Below are positions 25,303-32,956 of a stretch of 64,000 nucleotides of DNA, one piece after another. The first letter of the stretch is position 1. Each line of letters opens with the position of its first letter. The stretch lies in the NCBI GenBank assembly GCA_963704455.1, contig OY969905.1:744001-808000 (forward strand), in the 5' to 3' direction. A model generated the notes under the pieces. It was not told where the DNA came from. It ran no database searches and saw only the letters and a list, made by a program, of their open reading frames with translations. This stretch comes from DASTCZ01 sp963704455. GTDB lineage: Bacteria > Acidobacteriota > Terriglobia > Acidiferrales > UBA7541. Made by a program: the position numbers and the translations under genes.

Positions 25303-25318
25303 TTGTTATCCTTTCTTT

Positions 25319-25825
25319 TTACCGGAGCATGGTTTCATATTCGTAACTTAGGTCTTTGGGATCTAGTCCGACCATTAGTTCTTTGGGGGACTCGTCGATT
25401 TCAGTAAATCTGCGCACCCCTTGCTCCACCTCTTGCCGCAGACCCGCGCCAAGACCTAGGACCACCAATCGAATCAACCGATCGCTCTTGGGTCCGACAG
25501 GCTCTCGGTTGTTTTCCCATCTGGAAAGAACCGATTTATCTGTATGAAGGAAGCTCGAAAATGTGTCCCCGCTCATGCCAAGATACTTTCGCAGGTATCT
25601 GATTTCTTCACCGCAAAGGGCAAAGGGCTTATTGGCGAGAGCCAAAGCTATTGTTCTCATGACCATGGTTATTCTCGCGATGATCGGGTCCTCGTTGCCG
25701 CAGCTGTCGCATTTCATTATTTCGATGTCCTTTAGGACGATATTGTTCAGACCGCATTCGCGAAACAGGTAATTTCCGCGCGTCTTGCGCGCCGGTTTGC
25801 CGCAGTTGCTGCAGATATAATCCAC
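25319..25825 (-). CDS. MqsA-like antitoxin / zinc-ribbon HTH regulator
   Basis: A 168-residue protein from GTG 25825, which has GGGAGGA at the right distance; an in-frame TTG at 25840 overlaps that site. The N-terminal YgiT/MqsA-type zinc ribbon has CSNC (5-8) and CDSC (39-42) enclosing the MqsA-like NYLF-x-x-C-x-x-x-x-V-L-K-D stretch. The Xre-type HTH at about 72-115 (EEIRYLRKYLGMSGDTFSSF, LSRWENNRE) resembles the MqsA DNA-binding half. It is longer than E. coli MqsA (131 residues), with a charged C-terminal extension. Placed between the DUF4258 toxin and the Ubl gene, it likely neutralises the toxin and represses the operon through the palindrome at 26194-26212. Confidence 0.82.
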   Translation of the reverse strand: MDYICSNCGKPARKTRGNYLFRECGLNNIVLKDIEIMKCDSCGNEDPIIARITMVMRTIALALANKPFALCGEEIRYLRKYLGMSGDTFSSFLHTDKSVLSRWENNREPVGPKSDRLIRLVVLGLGAGLRQEVEQGVRRFTEIDESPKELMVGLDPKDLSYEYETMLR

Positions 25826-25873
25826 GGTGATTCCTCCCAACTTAGGCGATGCCCGACAGTCCAGTGATGTTGT

Positions 25874-26191
25874 TCATCGGCTTTCTATCTCAAAAACTGT
25901 AATCAGCACGCCGTCTTCATCTGTCTCAAATGCGAATATGACCCCGACGTACTTTCCATCTGGTTCCGTGCCTTCGATCCGGTATCGCCATTGTTGAAAA
26001 CTGGGGTCATGTTCGGGCTCATTGTAGATGCCTCCATGTTGAATAACGTGTAGGGCGTCCCCGATTGAGAGTCCTTCCTTCATCAGTTCCTGCTTGAAGT
26101 GCTGCGTGATGCGAATTCTTCCTGTTTCGACGCATTCACGGATCAGTTTCGCAGCATCATCTCGTGAGTATCGGAGCACGTGCCCGTCCAT
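25874..26191 (-). CDS. DUF4258 (MqsR/RelE-like) toxin
   Basis: A 105-residue protein. IRITQHFKQELMKEGLSIGD, ALHVIQHGGIYNE, WRYRIEG, DGKYVGVIFAF and VLITVFEIE form the DUF4258 pattern (H-F-x-x-R/E, D-x-x-x-V-I-x-x-G, W-R-Y-R-I-x-G, V-x-F, V-V-I-T-V-F). That family belongs with BECR-fold ribonuclease toxins and is commonly partnered by YgiT-type antitoxins, as here. It is the first gene of the six-gene operon. The start codon lies 2 bases from the operator palindrome, so there is no room for a ribosome binding site. Toxicity is inferred from family and partner. Confidence 0.8.
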   Translation of the reverse strand: MDGHVLRYSRDDAAKLIRECVETGRIRITQHFKQELMKEGLSIGDALHVIQHGGIYNEPEHDPSFQQWRYRIEGTEPDGKYVGVIFAFETDEDGVLITVFEIESR

Positions 26192-26193
26192 GT

Positions 26194-26229
26194 TGTTGCT
26201 ATGATAGCAACATATGATGAAAAGTCAAG
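26194..26229 (-). promoter_or_regulatory. Operon promoter with operator palindrome over the -10 box
   Basis: On the minus strand: -35 TTGACT (26229-26224), 17-base spacer, -10 TATCAT (26206-26201). The -10 lies inside a perfect 19-bp inverted repeat, TGTTGCTAT-G-ATAGCAACA (26194-26212, nine-base arms). The start codon of the toxin begins at 26191, so the expected transcription start falls within a few bases of ATG. A dimeric repressor bound to the palindrome would block RNA polymerase; the MqsA-like HTH protein of the operon is the obvious candidate. Confidence 0.8.
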
Positions 26230-26375
26230 CCCTCTTTTCTTGGAACTGCCGTGGCTGGCCGTCGTGCGGTACGGTTGGGCGTCCTGCCCTGGTACAAGTC
26301 CGGGCTCGCACGCGCCCCTGATTACATGGGGACAGGTTTCGGGTGGCGTTACACGGGACGATGGCGGAGGAAAGA

Positions 26376-26445
26376 GAGGTTCCTCCCTCCGTTCGGAATG
26401 ACGAGGGAGGGGAGAAGAGAGATTCTTCGCTCCGCTCAGAATGAC
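26376..26445 (+). repeat. REP-like repeat, two units (HSERSEES type)
   Basis: Two 27-base units in tandem: GAGGTTCCTCCCTCCGTTCG + GAATGAC at 26376-26402, and GAGATTCTTCGCTCCGCTCA + GAATGAC at 26419-26445. On the opposite strand they translate as the well-known spurious HSERSEES peptide. Similar units at 28056-28110 and 28180-28214 have GGATGAC ends. Such dispersed intergenic repeats are common in acidobacteria and other GC-rich genomes. Confidence 0.75.
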
Positions 26446-26479
26446 ACACAGCAGGGGGCGAGTGGCTAGTGGCGAGAAA

Positions 26480-26869
26480 TCAATAGGCGGCGAGTTGGGT
26501 CATGGCCGCGCTGACCTTGCCGACATCCACCAGATAATATTTCTGGAGCGGGGGACTGAACGGCATGGGCGGAATGTCCGGCCCGGTGACGCGCATGACG
26601 GGGCCATCGAGATACTCGAAGGCTTCGTCGCTGACGATGGCGGCCAGTTCCGCGCCGATGCCCATCGTCTTCTTATCTTCGTGGACGATGAGGCACTTGT
26701 TGGTTTTCTTCACGGATTCGAGGATGGTTTCCTTGTCCATGGGAGAGAGCGTGCGCAGCTCGACGACTTCCGCGTCCACGCCTTCCTTGGCCATCGCTTC
26801 GGCGCTTTCCATGGCCACGTGAGTCATGTAGCCGTAGGTGAGGATGGTCATGTCCGTGCCGACGCGGCA
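26480..26869 (-). pseudogene. 3' fragment of an E1-beta (pyruvate/branched-chain 2-oxoacid dehydrogenase) gene
   Basis: About 130 residues match only the C-terminal transketolase domain of 2-oxoacid dehydrogenase E1 beta subunits: VGTDMTILTYGYMTHVAMES, AEVVELRTLSPMDKETILES, VHEDKKTMGIGAELAAIVSD, and the usual end DIPPMPFSPPLQKYYL. The N-terminal thiamine/pyrimidine-binding domain (about 190 residues) is absent. Upstream, the DNA changes abruptly at about 26870 into the 3' end of a methyltransferase gene read in another frame. So the gene was truncated by a rearrangement and is a remnant with no proper start, although a 146-codon frame remains open. Confidence 0.8.
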
Positions 26870-27582
26870 CGTCGTAAGACGTAGATCACCCAGGGAGCGA
26901 TGTTCGTTTCGCTCACCCACGAATAGGGCTCGTCGCCTTTGGCTAGAGGCTCAAACACCTGAACCACTTCGAGACCGGCTTCCCGGTATACCGCTCGATA
27001 GGATTCGTCTGTCCAGAGGATGTCCTCGACGGGCCTCCGATCCTGGTGATCGGTGGTGACAATGCGCACGATATCTCCGCTGCGCGCAAGCTCGTTTTCC
27101 GGGAAATCCCTGGTGGTAAAAGAAGCCCATTCATGCGTGTAAATCTGGGGTGACGAAACTAGATTGACGATGGTTCCAGCGGGGGCCAGCAGCCTTCGAA
27201 GGTCGCGAAGAATTCTTGCCTTCATTCCTCCAGGAACGTTGTCAAAGGGGAACGCGCAGAGCACCACATCGAAGCAGCCAGCGGCAAATTGGTCAAGATT
27301 ATCGCTGGGCACCAGGCGGTAGTCACCGGAAGGATCGGTGGTCCGTGCGATACGCAGCATGTCCTCGGAGATATCGACTCCGGTCACGTCGAACCCGAGT
27401 TTCCTCAAGACGCGTGTCGACCTACCCGTGCCACAACCGAAGTCAAGCGCTCTTAGGCCGGTTACATGAGCGCTCAGAATCTCCGGCAAGTCGCGGAACG
27501 CGATGTAGTAAGTGTTGGCGAACTCAAGCGTGGAATACGCGCTAGCTCGGTTGGCATCCTCATAACAGTTCACAGAATTCAC
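26848..27582 (-). CDS. Class I SAM-dependent methyltransferase
   Basis: A 244-residue protein with the Rossmann-type SAM site: motif I ALDFGCGTGRSTRVLRKLGF (about residues 45-65), motif II VTGVDISEDMLRIAR, and motif IV-like CFDVVLCAFPFDNVP; then RDLRRLLAPAGTIVNLVSS. It resembles methyltransferase_11/25 proteins; no substrate can be deduced. The last codons (about RRAASART) run into the truncated E1-beta sequence, so the natural C-terminus may have lost a few residues. It is isolated from other biosynthetic genes and lies in the debris zone of the island. Confidence 0.8.
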   Translation of the reverse strand: MNSVNCYEDANRASAYSTLEFANTYYIAFRDLPEILSAHVTGLRALDFGCGTGRSTRVLRKLGFDVTGVDISEDMLRIARTTDPSGDYRLVPSDNLDQFAAGCFDVVLCAFPFDNVPGGMKARILRDLRRLLAPAGTIVNLVSSPQIYTHEWASFTTRDFPENELARSGDIVRIVTTDHQDRRPVEDILWTDESYRAVYREAGLEVVQVFEPLAKGDEPYSWVSETNIAPWVIYVLRRAASART

Positions 27583-28450
27583 TGCTTCCTCTTATTCCTC
27601 GCTCACACGCGTATCCGTGATTCAGTATGCATGCTACAAATTCCAACGGGCCATGCCAAGCTCCATATTGGTCACCTACTGGCCAATTTCGTTCTGCTGA
27701 ACGGATGACGGGCTACCCGGAAGCTGAGACGGGTGGACGTCGAGGAGCTTGTTGCTGCCATCTTGACCGGTTCAGTGGTGGGCAGGGAAGAGAGGGGGTC
27801 TTCAATTGACCGGAGACTTAACCTCCAAACCCTTCACTATCTACGCGCGCCTTAAGAGCCCTACCCTGCGCTACGAGAAAATGAGCCCATTCGGTGAGGC
27901 TTGTAGTAAGTTCTTTCTCTTTACGCGTGGGCTTCCGCTTCCGGGCGGGGCGCTTCTTGGATTTGGGCCGTTTTTTCACGGCGAGAGATTGCCACTTTTG
28001 TCGGCCAGGCGCAATCGTAGCTCGGGGGGTACGTGAGGCCTCTCGCATTGATAGAGAGATCCGTTCGCTGCGTCCCGACAAGCGTTTGTCGGGAGTTCGC
28101 TCAGGATGACGGATTTGGGGCGCGGAGCGGGCAAGAGGGAGGCGACAGAGAAAAAGCCCGGTCGCAAATTTCGCAGCCGGATATCCTCACGGCTGCAACA
28201 CGCCTCAGGATGACGGCAAGAGAAAGCCAAAGACCCCATGGATTCGGCAGGCTCCCACAGGCTGTTCGCCCTGATTTGTTAGAAGTGCCGCGGGGCTCCA
28301 GCGAACCGGCCCCCGTCGGAAAAGACGAAAGCACGGGACGAACATGGGGCACCCGCGCAGCGCGCTAGTTAACATTTGACGGCTCGGCGAAAGCATTGCG
28401 TTGCGACAGCATTCCCACCACGCTATATTCGTTATCGGGTCGCATTGACC
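27583..28450. other. 868-bp gene-poor stretch
   Basis: I see no convincing gene. The only coding-like piece is a minus-strand frame at 27818-27979 (53 codons, GTG start). It is Lys/Arg-rich (VKKRPKSKKRPARKRKPTRK) followed by TEWAHFLVAQGRALKARV; it has no ribosome binding site and may be a remnant. A plus-strand frame around 27720-27850 (VDVEELVAAILTGSVVG) is also fragment-like. Two REP-like units (28056-28110, 28180-28214) lie in the right half. The last 80 bases form the leader of the next gene. Confidence 0.5.
28056..28214 (+). repeat. REP-like units, one with a nested 9-bp hairpin
   Basis: Unit at 28056-28110 starts GAGATCCGTTCGCTGCG and ends TTCGCTCAGGATGAC. In its middle sits a perfect hairpin TCCCGACAA-gcgt-TTGTCGGGA (28073-28094), as if a short palindrome had been inserted into the repeat. 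A second, more divergent unit lies at 28180-28214 (GATATCCTCACGGCTGC, ending CCTCAGGATGAC). Both are related to the units at 26376-26445. Confidence 0.65.
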
Positions 28451-29602
28451 ATGAAACTTCGAGCCGTCCTCGCCTTCGCTGCTTTCTTTACACTTTGCGT
28501 TTCGGCCCGAGCGCAGACCGTTGTCTTCGCCCTCTCCTACGCCGACACGACTGCGAGCTTCCGCGCCCGGTTCCCCTACGGCGCCCTGAGAGCGTCAGAC
28601 AGCGACAAAGTGGCCATGATGCGCAATCTCCGCAAGACCGAAATCTATTCTCTGAACCTCGCGGACGGGAAACGCACACTGCTCTTCTCGGATGAGGGCA
28701 TGAGCTTCGAAATTAGGCCCAGTTCCATGTCCCTCGGCTCCGGCAAAGCCTACGTCGCCGGAGTCGATCCCGCGTGGCGCGGCACGCCAAGTCCCGGGGT
28801 GACCGGAACTCCTCAGGCCATGTTCGAACTCACTCTCGATGGATCCAACCATTTCCGGCGGCTGTTCGAGATCAACGAGAACCTGTGGCCCCTTCTCCTG
28901 AATCCGCAGGGCACGAGGGCGGTGTTCTGCGTCAACGTCAATGAGCAGATGGTCATCTCCATTTACTCCGTGCCCGATTGGAAACTGCTCCGCACCTTCG
29001 AGCTGGCGAAGCTTCTCAAGCCGCATTGCCCGGCATGCACCCTCGAGTCCTATGGCTGGCTTGCGGATGGCGCTCGACTTTTCTTCACTCTCGGCATCGA
29101 TGACGATGCTGATGACCATTCCGGCCACAACATTACCGGCACGTACATCGCCTCCGAGGAAGGCGCCGACCTGGGAATCCTGACTCCGGAGATGGTTCCG
29201 CTTCCACCTCCCCCTAAAGGCCCCCAGGAGGTCATCGTTCGCCACTTCCTGGGTCAGTTGCCCGACGGCACGTTCCTTTTCGAGGAGGACGCGCCAAGAA
29301 CCGGCGGGCGCGCGGGCCGCGAGCGCTTGCTGGTAATCTCCCGCGCCGACGACAAGGTGCAGAGGCAATTCCCGGAAAGGACGCCCATTGGTGTTGGATA
29401 TCTTTCACCCGCTGGAAAATATCTGGCCTACATCGAAACCCGCCGGCAAACTCCGAAGTGGGTATGGGAGACGCACTTGATGGTGAAGGATCTGCAGTCG
29501 GGAGAGGACAAAGATTTGCTCACTATCCCTCCGCAGAATCCACCGTCTTCTCTCGAACCGAACGTCGTTCTCCGTCTCCTCGGCTGGGCGCGCAACAACT
29601 AA
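28451..29602 (+). CDS. Predicted secreted beta-propeller-like protein
   Basis: A 383-residue protein from ATG 28451 with a signal peptide (MKLRAVLAFAAFFTLCVSARAQ, cleavage after ARA). An open frame reaches back to 28376 but the signal peptide fixes the start. The mature part has repeated beta-rich blades like TolB/WD40-type propellers: IYSLNLADGKRTLLFSDEGM, QAMFELTLDGSNHFRRLFEI, WPLLLNPQGTRAVFCVNVN, GVGYLSPAGKYLAYIETRR. The Pro-rich segment PLPPPPKGP is a likely linker. No enzyme motif is visible. It is monocistronic, right of the island. Confidence 0.65.
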   Translation: MKLRAVLAFAAFFTLCVSARAQTVVFALSYADTTASFRARFPYGALRASDSDKVAMMRNLRKTEIYSLNLADGKRTLLFSDEGMSFEIRPSSMSLGSGKAYVAGVDPAWRGTPSPGVTGTPQAMFELTLDGSNHFRRLFEINENLWPLLLNPQGTRAVFCVNVNEQMVISIYSVPDWKLLRTFELAKLLKPHCPACTLESYGWLADGARLFFTLGIDDDADDHSGHNITGTYIASEEGADLGILTPEMVPLPPPPKGPQEVIVRHFLGQLPDGTFLFEEDAPRTGGRAGRERLLVISRADDKVQRQFPERTPIGVGYLSPAGKYLAYIETRRQTPKWVWETHLMVKDLQSGEDKDLLTIPPQNPPSSLEPNVVLRLLGWARNN

Positions 29603-29717
29603 TTCAGTCATCCCATTCATGACGGCACCTCCTCGCGGCTCCGTTGATTCAGCGGACCGATCGTTGCACAATTACTTCGAACGGTTCACAGGGCTTTAGC
29701 CAACAGGAGCTGCTTTG

Positions 29718-30662
29718 ATGCCAACCCCCTCCATTCTGGTAGCAACGTGGGGCAACGGGCTATTCAGCGTCACTGGGAAAACGGTCCATCAAGAACTCGC
29801 CGATCAATCGGTTCGCAGTCTGGTGGCAGATGGACGTGGAGGGGTGATCGCGATTGTTGGCGGGCATTCGCTTTTTCGACGATCCCACGATGGCGAATGG
29901 ACTGCGATAACCAAAAGCGAATTCGAGCTTTCATGCTGCGTAGCAATTGGAAAGGCTGTCTTTGTTGGAACCGACGACGCAAATATCCTGCGCGTTGATC
30001 CTGACGGCGCGCAGCAACGCTTGACGGGATTTGACGCCGTAGCGGGCCGCGACACCTGGTACGCAGGATCTATGATCATCGACGGCAAGCGGGTGGGGCC
30101 GCCGCTTGGAATTCGTTCAATGGCGGCGACATGCGATGGCGCCGCGCTTCTGGCTAACGTCCACGTTGGCGGAGTTCCGCGATCAACCGACGCCGGCTTA
30201 ACTTGGCGGCCCACTATCGATATAAATAGTGATGTTCATCAGGTGTGTGCACATCCAACCCAGCCCGACGTCGTGATAGCAGCGGCTGGGGTGGGTCTTT
30301 GCATTAGCCGCGATGCTGGAGCGACATGGACTATCGAACAACAAGGACTTCACGCCCATCATTGCTCCGCCGTTGCTTTTGGGAGAAACGACATTTTCGT
30401 ATCAGCATCCACCGACCCTTTTGCGAAGCAGGGCGCAGTTTATCGCCGCCCGATCGACAGCAACGGACCACTACAGCCTTTGGGCGGAGGCATGCCGAAG
30501 TGGATCGACGGCAAGGCCGATACCAACTGCATCGCGACCCGAGATTCAATGGCCGCTGTGATCGACCGATCGGGATGCCTTTACGTGTCGCATGACGATG
30601 GTGCCACTTGGTCGTGTCCCTGTGATCGCCTAGCTGTTCCAAGCGGGCTTCACATCTGCTGA
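29718..30662 (+). CDS. BNR/sialidase-like beta-propeller protein
   Basis: A 314-residue protein from ATG 29718, nine bases after a caggag site (TTG 29715 is also in frame). Repeated Asp-box-like elements, S-x-D-x-G-x-T-W, occur three times (RSTDAGLTWRP, ISRDAGATWTI, VSHDDGATWSC). They are the hallmark of BNR repeat propellers (sialidase/Ycf48/VPS10-like). No signal peptide is visible, and the N-terminus (PSILVATWGNGLFSVTGKTV) is already the first blade. It may bind or monitor something rather than act as a hydrolase; the catalytic residues of sialidases are not apparent. Confidence 0.65.
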   Translation: MPTPSILVATWGNGLFSVTGKTVHQELADQSVRSLVADGRGGVIAIVGGHSLFRRSHDGEWTAITKSEFELSCCVAIGKAVFVGTDDANILRVDPDGAQQRLTGFDAVAGRDTWYAGSMIIDGKRVGPPLGIRSMAATCDGAALLANVHVGGVPRSTDAGLTWRPTIDINSDVHQVCAHPTQPDVVIAAAGVGLCISRDAGATWTIEQQGLHAHHCSAVAFGRNDIFVSASTDPFAKQGAVYRRPIDSNGPLQPLGGGMPKWIDGKADTNCIATRDSMAAVIDRSGCLYVSHDDGATWSCPCDRLAVPSGLHIC

Positions 30663-30722
30663 CCTCCTCACGTCACCGGCGGGTAGGCCAGCCTTGCGGC
30701 GTCTACGCCGCCAGACAAATTC

Positions 30723-31391
30723 TCAAAAGATCCATTCGCGAGGGTCTTCGATAAAGCGGAAGCCACATTTTTGCTTGAGCGCCGCCTCGGGGGAATCAAG
30801 CCAAACGAGCCGAGCCTGTCCGACGAAACGATGAGCCGTCCGAGTCCACAAGAAAAGCTCGACCACCGCATTCTGGTTCAATGCGACATCGAGGCTGCAG
30901 GCAAAGCCATGGCGGCTTACGTTTTCAGTAGTGGTGAGAATCTCGAAAGGGGCTTCCTTTTGATCGCGCCCGCGCAGCTTGATACCAAGGCGCAGACGGA
31001 TGCGCGGTTCGATACGGCGGTCTTTGCGGGAGGTAGCGAGGGTGGCCGCGAGGCGCGACTGCAATAAATCAAAGTCAACCGGCTTCTCAAAATAGCCTTT
31101 TGCGCCGAGCGTGTAGCAGAAGTCCTTGTAAAGCGATTTGGGCGCGCCGGAGATAACAAAAACGGGAATCAGCTCCGTGAAACTGAGGGCGGCGAGGGTT
31201 TGGCAAACTTCAAAGCCGGTGTGCCCCGGCATCATCAGGTCCACAAGAATCGCATCCGGTTTGTGCTGCAGCGCCAGCATCAGACCTTCCTCCGGAGATG
31301 CCGCGTCCAAAACTTCCTAGGAATCTTTGAGCCGGAAGCGAAGCATGTTCCGGAGCGAACTATCGTCATCAATAATAAGAATGCGTGGCAT
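30723..31391 (-). pseudogene. Response regulator with PilZ domain, interrupted by an in-frame TAG
   Basis: Read from ATG 31391, the frame gives MPRILIIDDDSSLRNMLRFR + LKDS, then a TAG at 31319-31317, then EVLDAASPEEG in the same frame. Receiver elements continue with the phospho-Asp region AILVDLMMPGHTGFE and Lys in YFEKPVDF. A PilZ-like domain follows (DRRIEPRIRLRLGIKL, ENVSRHGFACSLD, RFVGQARLVWLDS). Tyr (TAT/TAC) is the usual residue at the TAG, so one base change explains it. Downstream of the stop an ATG-less fragment (31310-30723) stays open. Either a pseudogene, a recent mutation or a sequence error; the PilZ domain would tie it to cyclic-di-GMP and pilus control. Confidence 0.8.
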
Positions 31392-31600
31392 CAGAGTGCC
31401 TCGGGCAAGAATTTAATGACCGTGCCGATCGAGTCGCCGATTCGCTACGGACAATGTTGAATGGATTCCGCTGCGCGCGCGATTTTGGTTGTCTCTTGCG
31501 TGCGCAGAGAGTTATCGGCGGAAAACAATTCGGCGGGTGGCGTGGACACAGCGCGAAGGGAAGTTTGAGGGCGCCTGGGAGCCTAAACTACTTCATCAAA

Positions 31601-32914
31601 CTACGAGCGTGCTTCGCTGGCATGAAGCGATTCATTCGTGGCAGGCATTCTCTTTTTGCCAAAGATGGCGCGAAGCGGATAGCCGAGGGCAACGGCGGTC
31701 AACACGGCCATTACCGGGTCAATTGGATGGCGGTAGCGAAGCGAAGAGTGGGTGATGTAATACACGATGGGAAAGATGAGCGGGAACATCGCCATCGGAA
31801 ACGCATACGGACTTTTTTGGCGCAACAACAGCAAGGCTCCGACCAATCCAAGCAATGAAAACGAAATGTTGGACAGCAATGTGGTTTTGCTTTCCCAGGA
31901 AAGCGACGGCCAAATATCTTGAATGGGCTCCCAGGTTCCGAGCCAGTTGTCCGCAAAACGCCGCCAGAAGAATCGCATGGTGTCCCGGGGATGGCCCAGC
32001 ATGAATTGCACGGCCTCGTGCTGTTTCTCAGCCATGTACGCGGCCTCACCCATTCTGGCGTACTTCTCTCCCTCGGGAGGATAATCGTTGGGGTGAAGAA
32101 AGCCGGCCCAGGTGTCCGGCACCTGCTCGTTGTTGCCCAGCCAGAGTTCGAGACCGAGATTGGATCGCAAAGGAATGAATTTGTGGAATGTGACGTAGTT
32201 GCGGATTGTCCAGGGAACGCAAGACATCATCGCCGCAAGCACGGCAACCGCCGGCAATTGAACCCAGCGCGCGTGGGCCTTAAAAAGTTTCCAGGCCAGC
32301 CAGCCGAATAGAAACGGAAGCACGGAGGCGAACGAGGCGTTCGTCATCAGCGCCGCGCCATACAGCAAACCGTACGCTATCCAATCACGCAGGCGCCGCG
32401 AATCCGCCACCGCCATCGTCGCCCATAGCACGAATCCCGCCATCATCGCGGATAGCGAAGTATCCCAAACCCACTCAAATGGAAGCAGGATCGCGTTTGG
32501 GTAAAGCGCCCACACCCATGCGGCGCCCGCTGCGAGCTTCGCGCCACCCAGCCGCTTCGCGATGAAATAAATCGGAATGCACGTGAGGGCGGAGAATAAG
32601 TCATTTAGCAAAATGATGACAAGATTTGAGAGATATGAATAAACGCCGAAGAGTTTGAACACGCCGGCAAGCAGGTAAGGATAAATGGGTGTGAGCCACG
32701 CCGTCGGGCCGGTCGGGATCCGAAGTGGGGAACTGAAGCCGTTTCCTGTCGCAATGGATTTCGCAATGCTTCCGGTTTCATAACCAAAAGGGGCCGGGTA
32801 GATGATGGGGACTCTGGCGTGTAGTTGAATGTACCAGTACAAACCCGCGCGGACCGCGAACGCGAATACAATGATTACCGAAAGGGATAGGAACGCACGG
32901 CGGACAATGCTCAT
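31601..32914 (-). CDS. Membrane glycosyltransferase-like protein (GT39/ArnT family type)
   Basis: A 437-residue multi-pass membrane protein from ATG 32914 (MSIVRRAFLSLS); an in-frame TTG at 32956 would add 14 residues. About ten hydrophobic segments. The early loop PAPFGYETGSIAKSIATGNG resembles the D/E-x-x-x-Y-x-x-x-A motif after TM1 of polyprenol-phosphate sugar transferases (PMT_2 family), and TPIYPYLLAGVFKLFG is also typical. The usual catalytic Asp-Glu pair is not clear, so activity is uncertain. Such enzymes glycosylate proteins or lipids at the periplasmic face. It is divergent from pilA across a 460-bp gap. Confidence 0.7.
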   Translation of the reverse strand: MSIVRRAFLSLSVIIVFAFAVRAGLYWYIQLHARVPIIYPAPFGYETGSIAKSIATGNGFSSPLRIPTGPTAWLTPIYPYLLAGVFKLFGVYSYLSNLVIILLNDLFSALTCIPIYFIAKRLGGAKLAAGAAWVWALYPNAILLPFEWVWDTSLSAMMAGFVLWATMAVADSRRLRDWIAYGLLYGAALMTNASFASVLPFLFGWLAWKLFKAHARWVQLPAVAVLAAMMSCVPWTIRNYVTFHKFIPLRSNLGLELWLGNNEQVPDTWAGFLHPNDYPPEGEKYARMGEAAYMAEKQHEAVQFMLGHPRDTMRFFWRRFADNWLGTWEPIQDIWPSLSWESKTTLLSNISFSLLGLVGALLLLRQKSPYAFPMAMFPLIFPIVYYITHSSLRYRHPIDPVMAVLTAVALGYPLRAIFGKKRMPATNESLHASEARS

Positions 32915-32956
32915 TCGCGTAATCGAATCACCTTTTCGCGGGCGGTTCAGTAGCAA

